Positions 55,964-64,000 of a stretch of 64,000 nucleotides of DNA are shown here, piece after piece. The translations under genes and the position numbers were made by a program. The notes below the pieces were generated by a model that worked only from the letters and a program-made list of their open reading frames with translations, made no database searches and was not told the origin of the DNA. Within the stretch, counting starts at the first letter, position 1; every line of letters starts with the position of its first letter. Source of the stretch: Babesia bovis T2Bo (lineage: Eukaryota > Apicomplexa > Aconoidasida > Piroplasmida > Babesiidae); NCBI RefSeq assembly GCF_000165395.2, contig NC_010575.1:1969001-2033000 (forward strand), read 5' to 3'.

Positions 55964-56795
55964 ATGGACGATCTTACTCTGGGAGAGCTTAAGGCACTAA
56001 AGGAGAGCGCATCTGCCACTTCAGAGGTAGGCTTACTTAATACTGCTAATAATTCTTTAGCACCGCGATGACACAAATGAGGATGTGAATACCGAACGCG
56101 CGCCTTTAATTAAATCGCAAAAAACATCGCAAACGTCAGCACCCGTCAAAAAGCGCAGTAGCAAGGCGCCGGTTACACTTTCAAACGACGTTGCTTATAA
56201 CCCATACCAAAAGCTTAAATTTGATACCAAGGGGGGTAAAAATAGAATGAAAGCACGTGACCCACGTTTTAGTGACTTTTCTGGCACGTTAAATGACGAC
56301 TTGTTCAGGAAATCATATGCATTCCTGGGCGATATGCTGCAGGATGAAGTCAAGGAAATAAAATCGGCACTTCGCGTTAGTCAGCGTGCTGGTGTCAACA
56401 GTATAAAAACTGCCAATGCATTGAGAAACATCGCACATATGAACATATCTAGCCTCTCTGACGCCAAACGTGCCCTTGATCGCTATACAACACAGCAGAA
56501 GCAGCTGAAGAGTGACCAGGCTTTACGTGATTTAAAGAAAGACTTAATTACTGAAGAGAAGCAGAAGATTGCAACAACATCGAAAACACCCTTTTATTAT
56601 TCAACCAAGAAGGTTAAGAAGATGCTACGTGACAAGGAGCGTGATGCCATAGAGGCTGCTTTACAATCATCTGCTATTAATGCTGACGGCGCCGGTAAGA
56701 TACACAAAAAGGTATCCAAAGAATCCCGGCGTAAGTTGACACGACAGAGACGTAGCGGTCAACTTGATGCCTTAAATAAGACTAGAGACTCGTAA
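55964..56795 (+). CDS. RRP36: rRNA-processing protein RRP36
   Basis: Predicted 265 aa from two exons (55964-56026 and 56061-56795). The family block is KARDPRFSDFSGTLNDDLFRKSYAFLGDM.., followed by KEIKSALRV and the C-terminal KTPFYYSTKKVKKMLRDKERDAI and a very basic end (SRRKLTRQRRSGQLDALNK). RRP36 is a small-subunit processome protein for 18S rRNA maturation. The first 22 residues (MDDLTLGELKALKESASATSE) come from the first exon and match the family start. Confidence 0.87.
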
Positions 56796-56860
56796 TAATA
56801 TAGCTTGGTGTAATGTGTAGTCCCCCATTGTTAGTCGACATAACAGTCACTATTCACACG

Positions 56861-57208
56861 ATGGAAGGCAGTGGCGCTTTGGCACGAATCCTAAAATGGA
56901 GGCGTGTGTTTCAGACTACTAAGTGGCCTCAACTAGGCAACGAGGTTGCTGAGGGACCCGGTAGTAAATACACCAACTTCTCACTTCAGCACATCATGGA
57001 CAAGTATAATTTCCTACCAACTATGCTTACGCAGCGCGAATTTTTATTAAAGTTAGGCCACAAGAACCCGGAAATTGTACAGGATGCATATCTCAAGAAC
57101 GATACTTACAACTATTACATCCGTGAGGATCGACTTGAGCCTACTTCTGAGTGTCCTGAAGCGCTGCGCGCAACTGAGGAAGCCACTCAGGGATCAGGTC
57201 ATCATTAG
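56861..57208 (+). CDS. Unknown small protein, possibly organellar
   Basis: 115 aa from the ATG at 56861 (MEGSGALARILKWRRVFQTT); an in-frame ATG at 56813 would add 16 residues (MCSPPLLVDITVTIHT). The early Arg/Lys-rich, acid-poor helix looks like a mitochondrial leader. The middle holds aromatic polar blocks (TQREFLLKLGHKNPEIV, NDTYNYYIREDRLEP) and the end is acidic. No family recognised. It starts 65 bp (or 17 bp with the longer form) after the RRP36 stop on the same strand. Confidence 0.55.
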   Translation: MEGSGALARILKWRRVFQTTKWPQLGNEVAEGPGSKYTNFSLQHIMDKYNFLPTMLTQREFLLKLGHKNPEIVQDAYLKNDTYNYYIREDRLEPTSECPEALRATEEATQGSGHH

Positions 57209-57348
57209 ATCGCAGACAATGTAAATGTGTTATAATAATTTTTTGTACGTCGGTGTCTATTTATGTTGACATGGTTAAATGCACTATCATTAAGCATTGT
57301 TTTGTAAAGTGACATTAGTACCGCTAAGTGTGATATGCGTAGTAATAA

Positions 57349-58068
57349 TCACTCTTTGTTTCTTTCAATCTCCGGTTTAATTGTCTCGATGATATCTTCG
57401 GTCTGCCGCTTTAATGCTTCCATCCTCTTGTTATAGAACGCTTCGTCATCGGGGTCTATCCATTCAGTTGGCTCTTCTTTCAGCTTTTCACGCATATATT
57501 CTTCGCGCTCCTTAGCGCCTCTGAGTCTCCTCCATTCAAAGTACGGTACGTGTAGTACTTTATATCCCATGCGCGTTAGAAGCCGATGTTTCAATTTAGT
57601 GTATGCGGTGTATTTAGTACTGTTGGCATAAAAGTGCGACGGCCCATCGACTTCAATGGCGATTGGTCTGTCATCACCCGTTGGTACATTGCCATCATCA
57701 TCTGCCAATGGCCCACTAAGTTTTTTCGTGAGCTCCCTAATCAGTTCTTCCTTCTGCTGTTGCTGCTCCGGACTAAGATTTTCAGCATCGGCGTCAAAGA
57801 AGAATTTACCATCAGTTGTGCTAGTCTGATTGTCTACGTGTGTAGTTGAATCATCGCTATTATATTCCTTTTTCATCCATCTGTCTTCTGCTGTTTTGGC
57901 ACTCTTGCTTGATTGTTGTCCCTCGTTAGACGTTACAAAACATCTGTTATGACGATGATATATAGTATATACTGCGTTGGTTTCCCTATTTGTGATCACA
58001 TTGCACCGGGCAATGTTGAGACTGCGATAAAGACATTGTCTCAATGTAGAGCTGAAAAAACAGCTCAT
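57349..58068 (-). CDS. RAP-domain organellar RNA-binding protein
   Basis: 239 aa, one exon. Leader [20 protein letters not shown] is Ser/Arg-rich without acids, as in mitochondrial targeting. At ~140-205 the RAP domain is clear: [40 protein letters not shown] and [10 protein letters not shown] proteins are abundant in apicomplexans and bind or process mitochondrial rRNA fragments; the fold is restriction-endonuclease-like. The C-terminus is long, charged and helical ([12 protein letters not shown]). This one has no FAST or octotricopeptide repeats upstream. Confidence 0.88.
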   Translation of the reverse strand: MSCFFSSTLRQCLYRSLNIARCNVITNRETNAVYTIYHRHNRCFVTSNEGQQSSKSAKTAEDRWMKKEYNSDDSTTHVDNQTSTTDGKFFFDADAENLSPEQQQQKEELIRELTKKLSGPLADDDGNVPTGDDRPIAIEVDGPSHFYANSTKYTAYTKLKHRLLTRMGYKVLHVPYFEWRRLRGAKEREEYMREKLKEEPTEWIDPDDEAFYNKRMEALKRQTEDIIETIKPEIERNKE

Positions 58069-58641
58069 GTTATTTGTAATTGTATAAATGTATATTGAAA
58101 TGTGGAATCCAGATAATTGATAATGAATTCTGTGTCATTGAAGCATTATGATGGGGAAGTGAATGACACTGGCAACACATTGAAGCTGGTAACTCATATC
58201 ATTCACTACACATTATGTTTACTTCTTCACAAGAAATGATAATTGTTAACTTTAAGGACATTGTTTATCATATGATGTATCATTGTCACAACGGCTGCAC
58301 ATTCAATTGTGTTGATAATATCCAGCAATACTCTAAAGTATTTAGCAATGTAAATGCAACAGTGGTTGATTTCTTGTTGTTTTAATGGCACTTTTAGTGC
58401 CTGTTGGTTTGTTGCTACCATGCTTAGATTATTCCCGTAGCAGCGTGTCTGTTTCCTGGGAAATTCCATCATAATTTTCAATCCTTAGGCCGTTTGTTCA
58501 TTTTGTTGCTCTATATTCACTGCTGTACACACTAGTTCACATGCTATCACTATATAGCCAAAATAGAAAACTACATACCAATGGGCCAATAGTAGACAGG
58601 CTAACATAACTTATATATCCATAGTTTTACAATCTCTTATC
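58069..58641. other. 573-bp divergent intergenic region
   Basis: AT-rich spacer between the RAP gene (-) and the SF-assemblin gene (+). A minus-strand open frame at 58227-58481 has no family match and looks like chance. No RNA gene is seen. Confidence 0.4.
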
Positions 58642-60124
58642 ATGGGCCTACACGACGAGCTCAATGATTTGAGCTTAACCTCGCAAAGAGACATTGGTTG
58701 GAAACGGCCATATTCCAGTTGGTCTTCCTTGTCCACAGAGTTATCTAGAAGCCATGGTGACAATATAACAGATTCGTTGTCCGGTACACATTCTCTAAAG
58801 AGTTTGTTGACGTTAGACATTCTTAATTCTAACCAGGTTACTTATCGCAAATCAAACTGGACATGGAGGGTAAAGATGTAGAACCTGAGCTGAACCCGGA
58901 AATAACTACATCTAATAGTCTACCCGAAGCTTACGTTCATAGAACAACTTCTAAATACGTCGGTATATAACGAATTCGTTATATGTATACAGGATAGAGT
59001 TAAGAAGCTGGAAAGCAGTTTGTCGGGTATTCAATCCAATGTAGAATCAAAGCGGAGTAACATATTGGAGGTTGGTACAGAATTCATCTCTAGTAACATA
59101 TAGGACATTTACGCAAAGATCAACCAACTTGAAACCAAGATAACTGAAAGCGAGTCAAAGGAATTACATTCATTTAATGAGACAACGAAAAAAGTAGGGC
59201 GCATATTCTGGTTAACATATATCAGATCGATATTATACAGCGTAGCATTAAAGCTGCCCAAGCCAAACAAACGGCAGAGGTTAAAGACGCTATTTCCAAG
59301 ATGGAGGGTGTCTACCACAGGTATATAGTGCCAATAAGGGCTCTCATGTTACCCAGGTTTACTGAACAACTCCGATTAGAAAAGGAGCAGTGGAAAAAGC
59401 AGGAGAAGGATGCGGTAAACAACGTGATGCAGAACATCCATAGCATAAGGTAATATATGTGGTTTATATCACCTGTAGACAAATGATAGGTTATAATTAT
59501 TTTCATAGCATATCATTAGTCCAATACCCTACAGAGAGGAGCTTGAGGAAATGAAGAGGTCAAAGTCACAAATGGCTACATATTTACGGAAATACATGGA
59601 CGTAGAATTACCACAATTGAAAACCCGCATTGCAGCAGCCAGTGACGACATCAGCCGGATGGAAAAGACGTAGGTCAAAACAGGACATATCAACATTAAC
59701 AGGATAACTGAGAATACTAGTCAAGATCTCGTTATGCTTGCCTCATTTATAAAGCAAGAGAATAGTCAACTGTAGGTCGTTTTCCTAACGTAGCTATTAA
59801 CGCAGGAATGAACTTAAGAGAACTGTTCTAACGGAGATCGCTCATAGCTCTGATGTTGCCAAGCAGCAAATCGCCAAGGTGGGTTTTTGCAATCTAAATT
59901 GTGGTTTAAGCATGATGTTACATAAAGCATATTGTTACGGTTGCTGTATTATTCACGGACTCTATGACTGATCGTTACCTGGGCATAGAGGTTCCAATGA
60001 ACTAATATATGCCTTCTTTAAGATTCTTAACAAATTTCAGGAATCTGACGAACGGAAGAATATGCAACAGCGCATTGTCAACTTAATGGAGGAGACATTG
60101 AAACGCCTGGGTTCACCAATTTGA
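58642..60124 (+). CDS. SF-assemblin (striated fibre protein)
   Basis: Predicted 332 aa from ten exons: seven introns of 32-36 nt, one of 85 nt (59450-59534) and one of 162 nt (59879-60040). The first ~60 residues are Ser/Gly/Asn-rich and non-helical (SLSTELSRSHGDN). After that the protein is a continuous coiled coil: YDRVKKLESSLSGIQSNVES, DIYAKINQLETKITESESKE and, near the end, ESDERKNMQQRIVNLMEETL. A short head plus ~270-residue coiled-coil rod is the SF-assemblin plan. In Toxoplasma such fibres link the centrosome to the growing daughter apical complex, so a role in division is inferred. Confidence 0.78.
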
Positions 60125-60317
60125 AAGGCGTACCAAATCCCAACTGACATATTACACATTTGTATTGGATAATAGATACTACATATATAGGTATATAATA
60201 TCTATAGATAAACACTATAGCTGCTGTTTATTGTTACCCACTTGGTGGGCACACTACAATATGATATAGTCGGCGTCTTAACATTAACGCACTTGCTTTG
60301 TTTATCTAATCGCAGCA

Positions 60318-62163
60318 ATGGATTCTGTTGATGTCAATGGTGATACTGGTATGTCATCCAGTGATCATGGTGGTTCTAGTGAGGTGGACGACCTTGGTTC
60401 TTCTGTGACGTTGAACTTTACCGGTATGTTGAGGCCATTTTTCTTAACACCTTGTTATAGTACTGGACTATATCAATGAAATTAGATTCAAGCATGGTAT
60501 GCGCATTGAGGAATACAGTCGTTATCACGGTTATTGCTCCAAGCGCTTATGTAACTTGAGGCGTCAGTTACGCATGGGTCCCATCCGGTCGAACAAGTAC
60601 GTTCGACTGGAATTTCCGGAGACTGTCTCAGATGTGAGGTGAGTGATTAATCTGAGTTAGCTATATCAACCAGGTACCTGGAGATCCTAGCGCTTTGTGC
60701 CGAACGTTCATGGGCATATGGTATGGTTTTGAAATCACAATGTGAAGCTTCTCATACTCCGGTAAGTTTTTAGTATTGCTATGTTCCATCTTTATCAGAG
60801 ACCCAATCTACGTCACCGTTCGTTGAAGCGATTTGATAAGGCTCTAACCATGTCTACACTTCTGGAAGCAGCTTGCCAATCTTTTGCTGAGGCGAATAGT
60901 GTGAACAATGCTCGTGTTTACCGTAGTTTTATGGAAGGCGTGGTTCATTTTGAGCGCAAACGCTACACTGAAGCGTTTGCATCTCTATCTCTATATGCTA
61001 ATGTAATGGACCAGCGCCACCGTAATAAACAAGATCGTATTACTGCAGAGGGATACAGTTCGCAGTTAAACCAAGTCAATGCCATGATAAAGATGTGTTC
61101 ATTTCACATTCGTTCTGCGGGAGTTAAATTTGGCGGCAAGCCTGTACTACATCAAGAGGATGACGATGCCGAATTATTATCTGTGGTTTCAGATCCTGAT
61201 GGCAACTTAAATTTATACTGCCGCGGAGCGCTTATGGAAATCCAATCACCATTTCTATTTGAGCAGATCCATGATGTGATTAGTGCCTTTGACAAGCTGG
61301 TTATTACAGACACGGTCTTATCCAATCTTAATGCAAGTACCAATTTGGATAACGATATCCACTCTGAGTTGGTTGTCAAGTTTCCTTCCGATGCGTTGTT
61401 AGCATCGTATGAGGAAATCTCTACATTAGTATCTGAATGTGTAGATACAGTACATTCAGAGATGATGTCATCAATGGAGTCCCAAGATCTTTTGCGTAGA
61501 ATTGAGGGCGTATTACACATTATAAAAACGCTGCTGGAGATGGAGAAATGTATATTAATGGGTATTATAGCCTTGCATGCTGTATATAGGCAGAACAAAT
61601 CATCTTCTGGATGTCGCTACCTTCCTGACTGTGGAGAGCCCCTCAGGTTTGCTCATATATTAAAGCAGCACCTAGGTACACTTATGAATGAATCAAACCT
61701 ACAGAGCACATTCCATATTGCCCTTGAGGCTACCAGATCCGTGAATGGTATGTTGATGGGTATATACAAGCTTTACACGGGTGAATACGCTGATGGCATG
61801 TCATTGCTGAAATGGTCAATGACTAGGTTAGAACGCGGTATTAAGCAGGTTGATCACAGTAATACGCGCTTAGTAAACCGTTGTATGCTCTTATTCCAAA
61901 TATTCCATCGCACAGGTTTGCTGTGCATCAGGAAATATTACAAGCGTTGCGTTGCTATATACATGCGTCACAAGTTAGGAGAAAACCCTGATATCGTCGA
62001 CACAATGGGAGTTGATAAGGTGTTTGATCTCACGAAGCGCATGTTGCCATGCAAGCCGATACTGTTCGACTTAGCTCACATCCACAACAACCCTCCTACC
62101 ATTGGTTCGAAATCTGGAATTATTGGCGGTGTGAAAAACATCATTCGATCCTTCTGGAAGTGA
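60318..62163 (+). CDS. SRP68: Signal recognition particle subunit SRP68
   Basis: Predicted 578 aa from four exons with introns of 37, 35 and 37 nt. The N-terminal RNA-binding block, rebuilt over two splices, is diagnostic: HGMRIEEYSRYHGYCSKRL and NLRRQLRMGPIRSNKYVRLE, then YLEILALCAERSWAYGMVLK. The rest is alpha-helical and TPR-like. The start (MDSVDVNGDTGMSSSDHGG) is acidic and polar. SRP68 with SRP72 holds the SRP S domain and reshapes SRP RNA. No SRP RNA gene was found in this window. Confidence 0.9.
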
Positions 62164-62407
62164 ATTCATCGCTAATGTTTTTTGCTATGTAATGATATTG
62201 GTATAATAACTAGTTATGTACAACACCGCATTACTGTATAGTATTTAGTCAGTGCAATGTATTAAGAAGGCTTTTTAGTATGACTGATAAGTAACACGGT
62301 CTCCTGGATCTATATTCATACAGTACTCGTCCCATTTTTTACAATATCGTAATATAACACTCTACCGAGTAACGCCCTCTCTAAAACATTATAAAATGGG
62401 TTATAAA

Positions 62408-63031
62408 TCAAGTTGAGAGATCTAGGATAGTTTCTACTATATCTCCCTTATTCTTAATCAAAGCAACCTTCGCCTGTTCTCTAGTACATCCAACCTGGGA
62501 TACAACCAGGTCAATATCACTGGAGTTAACACCATCACTGTCGCTAAGACCACACACGTGCTCAACATCGTCATCCACCTTCATATTATCATCGGGGGAG
62601 TCAGAAGGACGCTCGCCAGAGTCACTGATTCCACCTTTAGCGGCATCCGCTGCCTGTAGAGCAGCAGAGAGTTGAGATAGTCTCTGAGCAGCCTCCAAAG
62701 CAGAATTCTGTCCCATGTCTTCAACCTTAGCTTCACCGAAGATGATGTAGGTATCGGAGTTAGGGAGCTTGTACACATCAGGCTTGTTAACAACAAAGAA
62801 AACCTGCTTGGACTTCTTGATGCATACTTTTGTTATACCTTCCACGGGTTTAAGGCCAAGTTTACCTAGCAACTTGCGAGATTTCCTCTCGTTTTTGTTC
62901 TGTCTTCCTTTCGACGAACTTCCATCGGCCCCCTTGGATTCCTCGATGTCTGAGTCACCTTCACTGGAGACTTCGTCTTCGCTATCGTCTACCTGGTCGG
63001 CCAACAAAGAGTCAACACGGTCCTTTGCCAT
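62408..63031 (-). CDS. NACA: Nascent polypeptide-associated complex subunit alpha
   Basis: 207 aa, one exon. NAC domain: [40 protein letters not shown] and [13 protein letters not shown] domain is at the C-terminus ([33 protein letters not shown]). The acidic N-terminus ([20 protein letters not shown]) is typical. NAC alpha with NAC beta shields nascent chains at the ribosome exit and tunes SRP access. The start [11 protein letters not shown] is preferred over an in-frame ATG at 63052. Confidence 0.95.
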   Translation of the reverse strand: MAKDRVDSLLADQVDDSEDEVSSEGDSDIEESKGADGSSSKGRQNKNERKSRKLLGKLGLKPVEGITKVCIKKSKQVFFVVNKPDVYKLPNSDTYIIFGEAKVEDMGQNSALEAAQRLSQLSAALQAADAAKGGISDSGERPSDSPDDNMKVDDDVEHVCGLSDSDGVNSSDIDLVVSQVGCTREQAKVALIKNKGDIVETILDLST

Positions 63032-63377
63032 TGTTATATTAGCAGATTTCAATTAGGAACTAATGTAGCAATTACGTCTATAGTAATTGATTCCCACATC
63101 AAATGGGGTACCAGTGCCATACAAATACCCCGTCTACAATACTGGACACATTTATGTTTAATTATTTATACGTCTTATTCCGTATTTATCATATATCAGT
63201 ACATTGATTGGACGCTAATCCATTATGATGTGTTGACCACTGTCTAACCCTATTCAAAGCTGCATCCCGTCGTTACACATATAACCTATTGATTAAAATA
63301 TTGATTACAATATTGATTCATTAATACACAATTATTGCGCATCCGCGATTACAGTTAGTCAGCTCAATTTTGGATGG
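63032..63377. other. 346-bp intergenic region
   Basis: AT-rich spacer between two minus-strand genes, with tandem ATTGATTA-like repeats around 63290-63325. No open frame or RNA gene is supported. Confidence 0.4.
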
Positions 63378-64000
63378 TCAATCCATCATGTGTTGTTGCG
63401 ATTTAGCTTGAGACTTAGCGTTACATCTGTATACACCAGATATTAGCAGTTTACGATCACATGGTAACATTTCTATCTCTTCCTCAGCCATTTCTTCAGC
63501 GTTCCTCTTCTGAATCGCTATGAGTTTTTTACTCAGTTCTTGCTCCCTTCTTTGTAGTTCTTCAGTTGATTGTTTCCATATTCTATTTAAGAATTGTTCT
63601 TTACGCTTTTCACGTATAATATTCCTTCTTGCGATATATGCCTCTTCATCTTCGAGTGTACTGGAAGGGTCTGTCGAAAATTGTATACCGTTATATGGTG
63701 ACTTCTGTACCGGTTTACCACGGGTTAACTGCAAAAATGATAGCAATAGGCTTCTTGTTTCATGTAATATAGCAAGCTGTTGGTTAATAGCCGACGCTCT
63801 TATCTCTAATTCATTCATAGACTCGGGTTTAACATAGTTGGCTGTTAATTGCGTCAATCTGCAGAACAGTTGCCTTCTTTGTATTCTCTGTTTTATATTA
63901 TCACGTTTGATAGACGTTCTTGTTTCATGAACTATTTTGCGAACTCTTTCTGCCACGAAGGGGTAGAGCGCCGACACTCCCTGAGGCTCAAATTGATACC
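63378..64000 (-). CDS. Coiled-coil protein, 5' end outside the window
   Basis: The reading frame is open to the edge of the window at 64000; no ATG is seen upstream of the visible part, so the true start lies outside or behind an intron. At least 206 residues remain. They are charged and helical (EEAYIARRNIIREKRKEQFL, QSTEELQRREQELSKKLIAI), ending near SGVYRCNAKSQAKSQQHMMD. No domain is recognised. Function unknown. Confidence 0.55.
   Translation of the reverse strand, partial: YQFEPQGVSALYPFVAERVRKIVHETRTSIKRDNIKQRIQRRQLFCRLTQLTANYVKPESMNELEIRASAINQQLAILHETRSLLLSFLQLTRGKPVQKSPYNGIQFSTDPSSTLEDEEAYIARRNIIREKRKEQFLNRIWKQSTEELQRREQELSKKLIAIQKRNAEEMAEEEIEMLPCDRKLLISGVYRCNAKSQAKSQQHMMD

Noticed and set aside
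58227..58481. 84-codon minus-strand frame upstream of the RAP gene
   Set aside because: No family match and lies in a divergent AT-rich spacer.
1..64000. Mobile elements, CRISPR arrays, restriction or toxin systems, viral genes
   Set aside because: I found no transposase, integrase, reverse transcriptase, regularly spaced direct repeats or terminal inverted repeats; gene content and introns are those of an apicomplexan nuclear genome.

Overview
The window is nuclear DNA of an apicomplexan parasite, most likely a piroplasm of the genus Babesia (B. bovis-like; the species cannot be fixed from sequence alone). Evidence seen directly: about 47 protein genes in 64 kb on both strands, many genes cut by several tiny introns of 32-41 nt with GTA(T/A)GT-like donors and (T/C)AG acceptors, very short intergenic gaps, and no transposons, CRISPR arrays or bacterial operon signals. 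Evidence from families: a CPW-WPC protein, a RAP-domain protein, an SF-assemblin, and nucleus-encoded organellar proteins with long targeting leaders. Coding regions were rebuilt by joining exons wherever splice sites restored a continuous conserved protein; intron positions are predictions.

Layout. 1-6 kb: partial secreted protein (-), CPW-WPC secreted protein (+), mitochondrial-type membrane protein (-), AMPK/SNF1-type kinase (+), HAS1/DDX18 helicase (-). 6-16 kb: RBM5/10-like splicing factor (+), TFIIH p34 (+), ERD2 (-), a very large alpha/beta-hydrolase-like membrane protein with altered catalytic residues (-), ROMO1/Mgr2-like protein (+). 15-24 kb: two 20S proteasome alpha genes head to head, a coiled-coil protein, SPB1/FTSJ3, V-ATPase c'', a Qb-like SNARE, an unknown protein, and tRNA-Arg(CCT). 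25-38 kb: KH-domain protein, eS10, METTL16, NOP12/RBM34, a 17-exon coiled-coil gene, a dynein-intermediate-chain-like WD40 protein, an ER-type secreted protein, RsfS/MALSU1, a small ORF and eS7. 39-50 kb: F-BAR plus SBF2-like protein, DNAJC17, bL21m, RIO2, a PNRC/EDC-like disordered protein, MYG1, RAD1. 50-64 kb: organellar TsaD/Kae1, organellar uS10 inside a large protein, ABCE1, RRP36, an unknown small protein, RAP protein, SF-assemblin, SRP68, NAC alpha, and a partial coiled-coil protein.

The genes are mostly housekeeping. Ribosome production and use is the strongest theme (HAS1, SPB1, RRP36, NOP12, RIO2, ABCE1, eS7, eS10, RsfS, bL21m, uS10-like, NAC alpha, SRP68), followed by RNA processing and modification (RBM5/10-like, METTL16, DNAJC17, KH protein, TsaD) and the secretory route (ERD2, SNARE, SRP68). 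I see no compact, self-contained novel system such as a defence island or a mobile element. The most unusual items are the hydrolase-like protein that lost its apparent nucleophile and histidine, the enlarged TsaD and uS10 proteins, the F-BAR/SBF2 combination, the PNRC-like motif protein, the SPB1/coiled-coil pair separated by 7 nt, and an apparent one-base frame change in the RBM5/10-like gene.
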